A stretch of 64,000 nucleotides of DNA from an uncultured Flavobacteriales bacterium (GTDB lineage Bacteria; Bacteroidota; Bacteroidia; Flavobacteriales; JBLHRE01). The position numbers were made by a program, and so were the translations under genes. The notes below the pieces were generated by a model. It did not search any database and was not told where the DNA came from. It saw nothing but the letters and a program-made list of their open reading frames with translations. Positions 44,026-52,501 of the stretch are shown here, piece by piece. Within the stretch, counting starts at the first letter, position 1, and each line of letters begins with the position of its first letter. The stretch is taken from NCBI GenBank assembly GCA_937139155.1, contig CAKZPI010000013.1, positions 62,001 through 126,000 of the forward strand, written 5' to 3'.

Positions 44026-44367
44026 TTAATGCGGAACATCAGGCCTGCAACAGGGGTGTAGTTTCGCAAAGCCTTCCTTAGAGGGAGGCACCATATCGGC
44101 CCAATATCCTTTAGAGGCAATTACCTCTTTAATTTCATCAGGACTTATTTTTTTGGGTTTGTAGACAATGGTTATTAGGTTTTTCTCGAGGTCAAAGGCT
44201 AAATCTTTAACCCCAGATTCAAACTCAAGGGCTTCCGTAAGGGTTTCAACACACATTTCGCAAACCATGCTTGATTTTACGGTTAGGGTATCGGTTTTTC
44301 CATCCGCTTTAGCGGAAAAGGAAGTAAAAATCAGGCCTAGTAAAAGGCTATAAATCATCTTTTTCAT
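44026..44367 (-). CDS. Exported HMA-domain (heavy-metal-associated) protein
   Basis: 113 residues with a signal peptide (LLGLIFTSFSAKA). The MVCEMCVETLTEALEFESGVKDLAFDLE segment is an HMA fold with a CxxC metal pair. A short C-terminal tail contains a CC pair and several His. The preceding gene, a TonB receptor, overlaps it by 4 nt (ATGA), so both are co-translated. A periplasmic carrier of Cu+, Zn2+ or a similar soft metal is likely. Confidence 0.87.
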   Translation of the reverse strand: MKKMIYSLLLGLIFTSFSAKADGKTDTLTVKSSMVCEMCVETLTEALEFESGVKDLAFDLEKNLITIVYKPKKISPDEIKEVIASKGYWADMVPPSKEGFAKLHPCCRPDVPH

Positions 44368-46559
44368 TTCTCAAATGGGTTTAGTTCAAATCGTAATCCG
44401 CCGTATAAACGTCTTCCTTGCAAAGGCCCCCAAACCAGTCCGGCATCAAAATTTGGGTCGCTTGGGTTTTCAGCAAGGTAGATTGGGTTTTCTTGGGTGT
44501 AATTTAATACATTATTCATGCCAAGGTAAGCCTCAAACCTTTTAAACTTTCGGGTGGCTTGAGTTTGAACTTGCCAAAATGCCTCTGAAGCAGCTCTTGC
44601 ACTTGAAGGATGCTCAGGAAGCCTGCTTTCTCCAATCCATTGACCGGTAAGGTTGATTTCCCAGTTTTTGTCGTTGCTGGTCCAGTCAAGGGTTTGTAAA
44701 AGCCGCCACCTAGGTACCAAGATTTGCGCCTTTCTTCCTTCCGCGAAAGCGAGGTTTTGCTCTGTAAATTGCAAGGAAATATGGTAATCCAAGCCCTTCT
44801 TGATTTCTAGCTGATTTACCAAAAGAACTGAATTGGCATTTCCTCCACTACCCTGGTAAAAGGCGAGTTCACCGGACACCTCTCTGGATGCGATCAATTG
44901 GTTTTGAAAACGGGTATGGTAAACCTCAAGCCTTGCCTCATAAGGAAGACCCAAAACCTGGTTTCGGTAGGCAATGGATCCTCCAAAATTCCATGCTTTT
45001 TCTAGAAGGAGTTCAGGAAGTTCAACTACATCTCGGTTGGAGGCCAAGGCCGAAAGGTTTTCTGCCAAACCAAAGGCATAGCGTAGGCCTCTTCCCAGGT
45101 TCAAGCGCAAAACCCAGTTTTCGGCTGGATTGTACCTCAAGTTCAATCGAGGAATGAAAAAGCCTCCGTCTTCTTGGTATTGGTTGTAGCGAAACCCAAC
45201 AACCGCGCTAAAGGCTTCTCCTGATTTGAAGGTATATTCCAGAAATCCACCCATTCGATTGGGGTTGAATTCCTCCTTCCCAGGACTTGTACCAATCAGA
45301 ACAAAGTCAGAGTTAAAACTCATGTAACCAAGGTCTAAACCGGCAGTATAGGTATGATTTGTGTTTCCTAAATAGGAGGCGAAAAGCAACCTAGACTCAA
45401 TATTTCTTAAAGAATAGAGGTAGGAATTATCTCCTTGAAGGGCGTTCACATCGGTAAAGCTGGCTTGGTTGATGAAGCCAAGGCTGGTTGCTGGTCGATG
45501 AAATAAGTAACCCGTTTTCAAGTAGAATCCTTTCTTCTCTCGATCCTGCCCTACTTGATACACCGGACCGTTTAAGGATTCATCCACCCCTGAAAGGGTT
45601 CCGCCTTCAATATCTTCTGAGAGGTAGTATCCGGCAAGGTGGAATCGAAAATGTTCTCGTTCCATGGAAATCTCCTCGAAAAGTCCGGTTGAGCTTCTTA
45701 AAGGAGCGTCTAAGAACCCATCCTTATTCTGATCGTTCAGCCTGCTAAAGCTACCAATATGGGCCATGGTAAGCGACTCAAAGCCTTTCTTAAGCTTGAT
45801 GGGGGCCACCAAATTGGCTTCCATCCTTGAATTGGTGCTTCCAAAAAGGTCAAGCAACCAGTCTTCTGATTGAGAAGGTTTGGGAAGGGAAAGGTTGATT
45901 TGCCCGGCTACCGACTCTGCGCCTTGGATCACAGAACCCGGACCTTTGATGATTTGAAGTCCTGAAATCCAGGGCCCCGGAATGGACGAGATTCCCGTTG
46001 AAGCTTCGGGTCCGACCAAAAACGGATTTCCGGAAACCAAGATTTGGCTGTAAACTCCATCCAATCCAAGCATTCGAATTCGTTTGGTTCCGGTCACCGC
46101 ATCGGTAAAGGCAACGGTAACCGAGGGGTTGGTTTCAAAACTTTCTGAAAGATTGCAACAGGCGGCCTTTCGAAGCTCTCCGACATGAATGGTTTCAGTG
46201 CTTCGTTCATTGAGGAAGGAGTACTCTAGGTTTCTTTCCTCTTCAACCACCACTTCCCCAATAAGCTCTCCTTCAGGCTGAAGGGTGAAGCGCAAGGGAA
46301 AGCCGGCATAGCTTAGGGTATCGGCCTTATAGCCAATAAAAGATGCCGTAATTTTGAGCTTGTCTTGGGCAGGTGCGGATATGGAGAACACCCCATCGGC
46401 ATTGGCTGAGGCGCCTATATCGGTTCCAACCACCACCACATTGGCAAGGGGCAGAGGATTTCCTTCTGCATCAAGAACTTGTCCGCGAATTTGTATTTGA
46501 GCCAAGGCGGAAAGGCTCATGCCTAGAAAAAGGCAAAGGCTAAAAAATATGGGTTTCAT
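44364..46559 (-). CDS. TonB-dependent receptor, probably for a metal
   Basis: 731 residues from MKPIFFSLCLFLG (signal peptide ending ALAQ). A CarboxypepD_reg-like domain (IQIRGQVLDAEGNPLPLANVVV) precedes the plug and beta-barrel. The plug has a Cys-Cys pair at residues 134-135 (RKAACCNLSESFETNPS), seen also in other Bacteroidota receptors next to copper-type genes. The barrel ends GGLRFELNPF. It imports its ligand across the outer membrane using ExbB/ExbD and TonB. The HMA protein downstream and the Cys-rich protein upstream suggest metal transport. Confidence 0.88.
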   Translation of the reverse strand: MKPIFFSLCLFLGMSLSALAQIQIRGQVLDAEGNPLPLANVVVVGTDIGASANADGVFSISAPAQDKLKITASFIGYKADTLSYAGFPLRFTLQPEGELIGEVVVEEERNLEYSFLNERSTETIHVGELRKAACCNLSESFETNPSVTVAFTDAVTGTKRIRMLGLDGVYSQILVSGNPFLVGPEASTGISSIPGPWISGLQIIKGPGSVIQGAESVAGQINLSLPKPSQSEDWLLDLFGSTNSRMEANLVAPIKLKKGFESLTMAHIGSFSRLNDQNKDGFLDAPLRSSTGLFEEISMEREHFRFHLAGYYLSEDIEGGTLSGVDESLNGPVYQVGQDREKKGFYLKTGYLFHRPATSLGFINQASFTDVNALQGDNSYLYSLRNIESRLLFASYLGNTNHTYTAGLDLGYMSFNSDFVLIGTSPGKEEFNPNRMGGFLEYTFKSGEAFSAVVGFRYNQYQEDGGFFIPRLNLRYNPAENWVLRLNLGRGLRYAFGLAENLSALASNRDVVELPELLLEKAWNFGGSIAYRNQVLGLPYEARLEVYHTRFQNQLIASREVSGELAFYQGSGGNANSVLLVNQLEIKKGLDYHISLQFTEQNLAFAEGRKAQILVPRWRLLQTLDWTSNDKNWEINLTGQWIGESRLPEHPSSARAASEAFWQVQTQATRKFKRFEAYLGMNNVLNYTQENPIYLAENPSDPNFDAGLVWGPLQGRRLYGGLRFELNPFEK

Positions 46560-46605
46560 GATCATTCATTTGAAATTATTCTCAGTAAAAAGGGCTGAGT
46601 TAATT

Positions 46606-47028
46606 TCAAATTATAAATACCTGGAAGGCAATTCCTAAAGAGGGAAATTGAGACCAAGACGGTCGGTTTTTATGAAGTTCTGCCTGAGCCATCATGCCCT
46701 TGTTAAAGCCTAAGAAAGGGTCAAGGGATTGAATAAAGGCCGAATGGCAAGGAGCGCTTAAATCAATTTCTAAGGGGGCTCCGGTAGAAACCGAGCCGTA
46801 TTGGACAAAGCTGGTTTCAACCACACAGCAATCCATGTCAGAGTGGGCATCCAGGCTGTTGGTCATATGACAGGAGGCTTCCATGGGCATGGAGCAGCAA
46901 GTCATCTTCTCTACGCCTAAGATTTCTTCATGGGCACAGGAAAAACCTTCGGCCAAAAACCCTGCCTGAGCAAAAAGGGTTGTTGCCGCTAAAAGAAAGG
47001 CGAGTATTTTAACTTCTAATTCTTTCAC
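46606..47028 (-). CDS. Cys/Met/His-rich exported protein (metal-related)
   Basis: 140 residues from a GTG at 47028 (VKELEVKILAFLLAATTLFAQAG), a signal peptide. An upstream in-frame TTG overlaps the TACCTTTG promoter element and is rejected. The mature part has repeated metal-ligand clusters: FSCAHEE, MTCCSMPMEASCHM, DCCVVE and APCHS. Small proteins of this composition are common just before metal TonB receptors in Bacteroidota (HYC_CC_PP-like). Likely a metal sensor or chaperone, perhaps of copper. 46 nt upstream of the receptor gene. Confidence 0.7.
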   Translation of the reverse strand: MKELEVKILAFLLAATTLFAQAGFLAEGFSCAHEEILGVEKMTCCSMPMEASCHMTNSLDAHSDMDCCVVETSFVQYGSVSTGAPLEIDLSAPCHSAFIQSLDPFLGFNKGMMAQAELHKNRPSWSQFPSLGIAFQVFII

Positions 47029-47033
47029 AATCA

Positions 47034-47041
47034 CAAAGGTA
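47034..47041 (-). promoter_or_regulatory. -7 element 5 nt before the GTG of the Cys-rich protein
   Basis: TACCTTTG on the minus strand, then TGATT and GTG. It fixes the GTG as start and places it at the head of the metal operon. Confidence 0.5.
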
Positions 47042-47073
47042 AGCAATTGGCTAGACCTCCTAAAACCTTACGG

Positions 47074-48258
47074 TTAATACAAGAAATTATTATACGGGAA
47101 ACGCTTTATATGAATCTCTTTTACCATTTGGTACAGGGTATCCCGCAGGGCGTCTACGTTTTGTTTTTCAGTAGCTGAGATGAAGATGGCCGTGGGCTGG
47201 TCTTTGGCCATCCAGGTTTTCTTGAGTTCATCCAAAGAGATGTTTTCTCTGGTTTTCTCCGTCAAATCATCGGGGTCCTTTGGGGTATACGAAAAAGCAT
47301 CCACCTTATTGAAAACCATTAAGGTTTCCTTGTCTTTGCTTTCAATTTCTGCCAGGGTTTGGTTTACCGAATGAATATGCTCTTCAAAATTTGGGTGAGA
47401 TATATCCACCACATGAACCAAAATATCAGCCTCTCGAACCTCATCAAGGGTAGATTTGAATGACTCTACCAATTGAGTTGGAAGCTTTCGAATGAAGCCA
47501 ACAGTATCTGAAAGCAAGAAAGGCAAGTTTCCAATCACCACTTTCCGAACGGTGGTATCAAGGGTGGCAAATAATTTATTCTCAGCAAATACATCCGATT
47601 TGCTCAAGAGGTTCATCATGGTGCTTTTTCCAACATTGGTATAGCCCACAAGAGCCACTCGAACCAAGGCCCCTCGGTTTCCTCGCTGAACGGCCATTTG
47701 CTTATCAATCTTCTTGAGCTTTGATTTCAGCAAGGCAATTTTATCCCGCATAATCCTACGGTCAGTCTCAATCTGGGTTTCCCCCGGACCTCTAAGGCCA
47801 ATACCCCCTTTCTGCCTTTCAAGGTGGGTCCACATCCGCGTAAGCCTAGGCAATAAGTACTCTAACTGAGCAAGCTCTACCTGGGTTCGGGCGTAGGAAG
47901 TTTGGGCCCTTTGTGCGAAAATATCGAGGATGAGGTTGGTCCGGTCAAGAATCCTCACCTTCATTTCTCGTTCAATGTTTCGCAATTGGGTAGGACTAAG
48001 TTCATCGTCAAAGATCACGATTTGAATGTCGTGTTCTTTCACGTAATCCATAACCTCTTGGAGCTTTCCTCCCCCAATAAAGGTTCTGGGATCTGGACGA
48101 TCTAATTTTTGGGTAAAACGTTTTACGGGCTCTCCTCCGGCGGTTTCGGTAAGAAACGCCAATTCATCCAGATATTCTTCAATCTGGGTTTCGTCTTGTT
48201 CGCGGTGAATAACTCCAATCAGTACGGCGGTTTCCACCGTTTTTTTGGCTTCAATCAT
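47074..48258 (-). CDS. hflX: Ribosome-associated GTPase HflX
   Basis: 394 residues. An N-terminal HflX domain with KLQEVMDYVK and DDELSPTQLRNIE precedes the GTPase domain with G1 GYTNVGKS, LSDTVGFIRKLPTQLVESFKSTL (G3 and switch) and FNKVDAF (G4). A Gly-rich RQKGGIGLRGPGETQIETDRR loop is characteristic. It rescues or splits stalled or stressed ribosomes. 9 nt after the membrane-protein gene, likely in one operon with it. Confidence 0.95.
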   Translation of the reverse strand: MIEAKKTVETAVLIGVIHREQDETQIEEYLDELAFLTETAGGEPVKRFTQKLDRPDPRTFIGGGKLQEVMDYVKEHDIQIVIFDDELSPTQLRNIEREMKVRILDRTNLILDIFAQRAQTSYARTQVELAQLEYLLPRLTRMWTHLERQKGGIGLRGPGETQIETDRRIMRDKIALLKSKLKKIDKQMAVQRGNRGALVRVALVGYTNVGKSTMMNLLSKSDVFAENKLFATLDTTVRKVVIGNLPFLLSDTVGFIRKLPTQLVESFKSTLDEVREADILVHVVDISHPNFEEHIHSVNQTLAEIESKDKETLMVFNKVDAFSYTPKDPDDLTEKTRENISLDELKKTWMAKDQPTAIFISATEKQNVDALRDTLYQMVKEIHIKRFPYNNFLY

Positions 48259-48267
48259 AGATTTTAT

Positions 48268-48909
48268 TTAGAATGGCAGCCAACCTCTGGCAGCGGGCAT
48301 AAAGGGCCAAGGAATGCTAAGCAAGATCACCAAAAATCCGAGTCCGAAAAAGATGAACACCGTTTTATACTTGGCTTGATCCTCTGCCTGGCGCTTGCTT
48401 TTGGCTCTTCCAATGGTAATTAAAACAATGCCAATCAGCATTCCTACCAAATGCTCCACCATGAAAAACCGGGTGGGGGCATTGCTCATGGCTGCACTAG
48501 CATTCTTCCATGCATTGGGAACCAGGTCTCCAAAGAAATAAAGGGCAAGGCCCACCAAAAGTTGAACGTGCACAAAAACTACGGCTAGAACCGTGAAAAG
48601 GTTCGCTGATTTGCTCCAGGCTTTTCCGCCTTTCATTCCGCGGAAGCTGATAATCAAAGCCCCTAGAATGGCAATTAGAACAAAATACCGAAGCATTGAA
48701 TGCGTGTGTAATAATCCGGTCATCATAATTTCATTATTTTCTGAAAGTTGATCAAAGATGGCGTAAGGTATGAGAATGTAAAGGATTGTATCACGAATCA
48801 GGTAAAATCCTACAATGAAAAGAAAAAGTTTCCATCCGCCTTTTTTCCAAAGCCCTTTGAAACCCTCTTCTTTGTAAATGGATTTATATCGTTTGAATTC
48901 TTTCCACAT
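48268..48909 (-). CDS. Cytochrome b-like integral membrane protein with N-terminal helix extension
   Basis: 213 residues from MWKEFKRYKSIYKEEGF; the TACTTTTG element at 48916-48923 rules out an earlier start. After a basic N-terminal stretch and one helix (KLFLFIVGFYLIRDTILYILIPYAIF) there are four helices with His in LLHTHSMLRY, FVHVQLLVGL and VEHLVGMLI, and a short IPWPFM end. The last part matches small cytochrome-b-like proteins of Bacteroidota. I suspect that the N-terminal 50-60 residues, found elsewhere as a separate small protein, are fused here, but this is from memory. Function unknown. Confidence 0.7.
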   Translation of the reverse strand: MWKEFKRYKSIYKEEGFKGLWKKGGWKLFLFIVGFYLIRDTILYILIPYAIFDQLSENNEIMMTGLLHTHSMLRYFVLIAILGALIISFRGMKGGKAWSKSANLFTVLAVVFVHVQLLVGLALYFFGDLVPNAWKNASAAMSNAPTRFFMVEHLVGMLIGIVLITIGRAKSKRQAEDQAKYKTVFIFFGLGFLVILLSIPWPFMPAARGWLPF

Positions 48910-48915
48910 CTTGGG

Positions 48916-48923
48916 CAAAAGTA
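48916..48923 (-). promoter_or_regulatory. -7 element 6 nt before the cytochrome b-like gene
   Basis: TACTTTTG on the minus strand followed by CCCAAG and ATG (48909). It corrects the start from a frame-open position 72 nt upstream. Confidence 0.5.
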
Positions 48924-49001
48924 GGGAAGGAAAGCGTGTGAATTCAGTTTTCCTGCGGAATTTTCTTCCTTTGGTTTTCAAAATTTCCCAATCTTCGCAA
49001 G

Positions 49002-49976
49002 GTGAAAAAAGTATTGGTCATTCGGTTTTCTTCCATTGGAGATATTGTGCTTACTACCCCTGTGGTTCGAGCCCTAAAGCTTCAGGCTGGGCTTGAGGTT
49101 CACTACCTTACAAAAAAGGCTTTCGCCGGAATTCTCGAGCCCAATCCTCACCTTGATAAGGTTCATCTTTTAAAGGATGATTTTTCAGAACTTATAAGTT
49201 CGCTGAAGGCGGAAGGTTTTGACCATGTGGTTGATTTGCATAAAAACCTGCGGTCTAAGCGGGTGATTCAAGGCTTGAAGCTTCCCGCATCCAGTTTTCC
49301 GAAACTCAATCTTAAAAAATTTCTACTCACTCAATTCAAGGTGAATTTATTGCCGAACCTTCATATTGTAGATCGGTATTTTGAGGCAGGAAGGGATTTT
49401 GGAATTAAACCAGATGGTAAGGGGCTGGATTATTTTCTTCCTGCGAAAGAGTATAAGCTTGAAACCTTTTTAGAAGAACCTCAGCTCAGCGGATACATTG
49501 GCTTTGTAATTGGGGGTCAGCATGCCACAAAAATGCTTCCAGAGGCCAAAATCTTAAAAATTGTAAAAGGCCTAGACAAGCCAGTGGTTCTATTAGGGGG
49601 TCCGGAAGACGCCGATAAAGGAAATAGAATTGCCTTGCAGGCCGGAGAAAAGGTTTTCAATGCCGCGGGCAAATTCAAGCTTGATGAATCGGCTTTTCTG
49701 GTAAAGTCGGCTGAAAGCATCATTAGCCATGATACCGGACTCATGCATATAGCGGCCGCCTTTGGAAAGAAAATCATTTCCATATGGGGCAATACGGTGC
49801 CTGATTTCGGAATGTACCCCTATTTTCCAGGCTCTGGGTCTGAACAAATAGAGGTACAAGATTTATCCTGTAGACCTTGCTCTAAAATAGGGTATGAGAA
49901 ATGCCCTAAAGCCCATTTTAGGTGCATGCAAGACATTCCGGTAAAAAGGGTGATTCAATCGGCTATTCCTGAGTAA
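49002..49976 (+). CDS. Glycosyltransferase family 9 (heptosyltransferase-like)
   Basis: 324 residues from a GTG. IRFSSIGDIVLTTPVVRALK is the GT9 N-terminal sugar-acceptor motif, and ISHDTGLMHIAAAFGKKIISIWGNT the nucleotide-sugar motif with the catalytic Asp. It would add heptose or another sugar in lipopolysaccharide core or related glycan assembly; kdsB lies nearby. Its 3' end overlaps the thioesterase gene by 14 nt (convergent). Confidence 0.9.
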   Translation: MKKVLVIRFSSIGDIVLTTPVVRALKLQAGLEVHYLTKKAFAGILEPNPHLDKVHLLKDDFSELISSLKAEGFDHVVDLHKNLRSKRVIQGLKLPASSFPKLNLKKFLLTQFKVNLLPNLHIVDRYFEAGRDFGIKPDGKGLDYFLPAKEYKLETFLEEPQLSGYIGFVIGGQHATKMLPEAKILKIVKGLDKPVVLLGGPEDADKGNRIALQAGEKVFNAAGKFKLDESAFLVKSAESIISHDTGLMHIAAAFGKKIISIWGNTVPDFGMYPYFPGSGSEQIEVQDLSCRPCSKIGYEKCPKAHFRCMQDIPVKRVIQSAIPE

Positions 49977-50475
49977 ATAAAGCCTTTAGCTCGTTGGCAT
50001 CGTTGGCCTTCATTTTGCCGGCAAGAATTAAAGCCAATTGTCTTCTTCTCAAAGCTCCATCGTACCTTTCTTTTTCAATGGCAGTTTCAGGAACCAATTC
50101 AGGAACTTCGATGGGGTTTCCAAACTGATCTACCGACACAAAGGTGTAAATGGCTTCATTGCACTTGGTTTTCTTGCCTTTGGCGTCTTCCATGTACACA
50201 TCAATAAAAACCTCCATTGAAGAGGTAAAAGCTCTAGAAACTTTGGCGATTAAGGTAACCACAGACCCCATAGGAATGGGTTGAGTAAAGGAAACATTGT
50301 TCACCGATGCGGTTACTGAAATTCTACCGCTGTGGCGATGAGCAGCAATGGCCGCTGCAATGTCCATCCAATGAAGCAAACGTCCACCCATTAAATTGTT
50401 CAAATTATTGGTATCGTTGGGTAGAACAATCTCGGTTACGATGGTTTCCGAATCTTTTGGAGTTTTCTTTTTCAT
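49963..50475 (-). CDS. Acyl-CoA thioesterase (hotdog fold)
   Basis: 170 residues from MKKKTPKDSETIVTEI. The frame is open to 50502, but that extension lies inside the upstream terminator. NNLMGGRLLHWMDIAAAIAA is the conserved hotdog helix of BACH/YciA-type thioesterases, followed by VTASVNNVSFTQPIPMGSVV. It hydrolyses acyl-CoA in the cytoplasm. Confidence 0.9.
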   Translation of the reverse strand: MKKKTPKDSETIVTEIVLPNDTNNLNNLMGGRLLHWMDIAAAIAAHRHSGRISVTASVNNVSFTQPIPMGSVVTLIAKVSRAFTSSMEVFIDVYMEDAKGKKTKCNEAIYTFVSVDQFGNPIEVPELVPETAIEKERYDGALRRRQLALILAGKMKANDANELKALFTQE

Positions 50476-50484
50476 GTCAAAAAA

Positions 50485-50512
50485 AAAGATGCCCCTTGGC
50501 ATCTTTATGTAT
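50485..50512 (-). terminator. Terminator after the HU-CCDC81/SPOR gene
   Basis: On the minus strand AAAGATGCC-AAGG-GGCATCTTT is a perfect 9-bp stem followed by nine T. It lies about 20 nt downstream of the SPOR protein stop and 10 nt upstream of the thioesterase start at 50475. Confidence 0.9.
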
Positions 50513-50532
50513 TAAGGGTTATGTTCTGGAAA

Positions 50533-51732
50533 TTATCTTATGTACAACCAAGCGTCTTTGGAATGAGAAGCTCGGATGTTTCTAAGTGCTTTCAAGGCCT
50601 CGGATTTATTTTCATACCCGGCATAGGCCACATAGTTTAACTTAGATTTTGACCCTGTGAAACGAACCGTTGAGGTATAGCCTAGTTTCTCAAGAATCTT
50701 ACTTTGTTTATCGGCGTTGGCCGGCTCTGAAAAGCAGCCGCTAATGATTAAGTACTTGGCTTGTTCTGAAGAACTAGGGGCTGGAATCTCGGCTTTCACC
50801 TTGGTTTTAACCGCTTTCACCTCTGGCTTTACGGCCTCTGGCTTGGGCTCGTCCTTTTTTGTTTCCAAGGACTTCCCTTGGCCTTCGTCAAGAATCGGGG
50901 CAATTCCGCTGAAAGAGTTCCCTTCACTAACTTGAGATTCAATCAGCTCAGGCTCAATTTCCAGAACCTCGGCCTCAGAAACTGTTTCAATATTTTCTGA
51001 AACTTCAACTGGATAGGTTAAACTCTCGTCCAGCCCAATTTTTTCAATGTTTTCACCGCTTTGATACTGGGCCTCTGGTACGGCCACCCACGGAATCAAA
51101 TAGGCGTAATTTTTATAGAACTCCTGGGCTTTTTCTTGATAGGCAAAGTTCCAGGTTCCAAATCCAATAAGGAGGGCTGCTGCAGCCGCTGCCACCCACC
51201 ATCTCTGTTTTTTCTCTTCTTCTTTTCGGTTGAAAAGTTCTTTTTCAGTAGGCGCTGATTTTTCAGCTGCTTTTGAAATGCTTTCTTGAACGGCAGCCGT
51301 TTCCGAGCGTACAATGAAACTAGACCGGAATTCAGTCAAGCCATAAGAATCTAACAATAGATTTTGATCTAGGTCTTCTTCAAAAACGATTTGCTGTTCA
51401 AAGCCCATCATGAGCTTGCCGAGAGGGGCTAAATCAACATTCTTCCCTTTGGCCAGGGCGGCTTTCATCTCCTCAATTTCCTTCATCAATTGATCAAAGG
51501 CCTGACGGTAGGGCACCTCCATGGCAATTGACATTTCGGTGGTCAAAAGACCGTCGTTGGTTTTCAACCTCGGGTTGAAGATTACCTTTTTTCCGGGAGG
51601 GGAAAACCGATGACTCACAGGGTGAATGGTGGCCGGTTTACGCTCGGTCAAAAAGCCTCCAAAGCCCGGAAGAATTACGCAGTCGTTCCGGTATAGGAGA
51701 TTGGTCAGATGTTCAGAAAAGCTCGGTTTCAT
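50533..51732 (-). CDS. HU-CCDC81 and SPOR domain protein
   Basis: 399 residues. The N-terminal 140 residues resemble the two HU-CCDC81 domains of Bacteroidota (RNDCVILPGFGGFLTERKP, GLLTTEMSIAMEVPYRQAF). A membrane helix follows (WWVAAAAAALLIGFG, about residues 178-198), then an acidic, Pro-rich linker and a C-terminal SPOR domain (YLIISGCFSEPANADKQ, GYTSTVRFTGSKSKLNYVAYAGY) that binds denuded peptidoglycan at the septum. An inner-membrane protein that may link DNA-binding-like domains to division. TATCTTTG (51740-51747) lies 7 nt before the ATG. Confidence 0.88.
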   Translation of the reverse strand: MKPSFSEHLTNLLYRNDCVILPGFGGFLTERKPATIHPVSHRFSPPGKKVIFNPRLKTNDGLLTTEMSIAMEVPYRQAFDQLMKEIEEMKAALAKGKNVDLAPLGKLMMGFEQQIVFEEDLDQNLLLDSYGLTEFRSSFIVRSETAAVQESISKAAEKSAPTEKELFNRKEEEKKQRWWVAAAAAALLIGFGTWNFAYQEKAQEFYKNYAYLIPWVAVPEAQYQSGENIEKIGLDESLTYPVEVSENIETVSEAEVLEIEPELIESQVSEGNSFSGIAPILDEGQGKSLETKKDEPKPEAVKPEVKAVKTKVKAEIPAPSSSEQAKYLIISGCFSEPANADKQSKILEKLGYTSTVRFTGSKSKLNYVAYAGYENKSEALKALRNIRASHSKDAWLYIR

Positions 51733-51766
51733 AATGGTTCAAAGATAGGTTATTCCGCCTGTTTTC

Positions 51767-52501
51767 TCAAGGCAAATTTGCTCTTTTTAAATCCGCCTCG
51801 GTATCAATACCTAGGGATTCATATTCTGTGATTTCCACCGCTATTTCCAGGCCGTTTTCAAGCCATCTTAATTGTTCAAGTTTTTCTGAAACTTCCCAAT
51901 CAGACTCGGGGAGGTCTTTGATTTTCTCCAAAGCAGAATAGCGAAATGCATACAGCCCAACATGCTTAAAATACCGCCCTTGTTCAAGCCATTTTTCCAA
52001 AGGTAAATCTCGATGGGCCGGAAGAGGCGACCGACTAAAATAGGCGGCTTTCTTGTTTTTCTTAATCAGCACCTTGGGTTTCGAGGGGTCTTTCAGGGTT
52101 TCAAGATCATGTATTTCAGAGGCAAGGGTTGAAATTTCAACTTCCGGGTTTTGAAAACATGCGGTAAGCTCAATGAGCATTTCCTCCGGAAGAAAGGGTT
52201 CGTCGCCTTGAATGTTGATCAGCAAATCCTCTTTTTTAGCTCCGATTTTTTCAGCGGCCTCAATGATTCGGTCGGTGCCGGATGGGTGGTCTTCTCGGGT
52301 CATGATGGCCTTCCCCCCGAAAGATTCCACAAAGTCTTGAATTCGAACATGGTCAGTTGCTACCCATACCTCATCTAGGTCGGCCTTTTCTGCTTGTTGG
52401 TAAACCCTTTGAATCATCGGAACGCCTTGGATTTCTAAAAGGGGTTTTCCTGGAAGCCGAGTAGAAGCATAACGGGCAGGAATGATACCTATTTTTCTCA
52501 T
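51767..52501 (-). CDS. kdsB: 3-deoxy-manno-octulosonate cytidylyltransferase
   Basis: 244 residues. IIPARYASTRLPGKPL (nucleotide-binding), ATDHVRIQDFVESFGG, MTREDHPSGTDRIIEA and INIQGDEPFLP match KdsB throughout. It activates KDO as CMP-KDO for lipopolysaccharide. The start codon lies inside the end of the TonB receptor gene (overlap 4 nt), so the two are coupled. Confidence 0.96.
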   Translation of the reverse strand: MRKIGIIPARYASTRLPGKPLLEIQGVPMIQRVYQQAEKADLDEVWVATDHVRIQDFVESFGGKAIMTREDHPSGTDRIIEAAEKIGAKKEDLLINIQGDEPFLPEEMLIELTACFQNPEVEISTLASEIHDLETLKDPSKPKVLIKKNKKAAYFSRSPLPAHRDLPLEKWLEQGRYFKHVGLYAFRYSALEKIKDLPESDWEVSEKLEQLRWLENGLEIAVEITEYESLGIDTEADLKRANLP

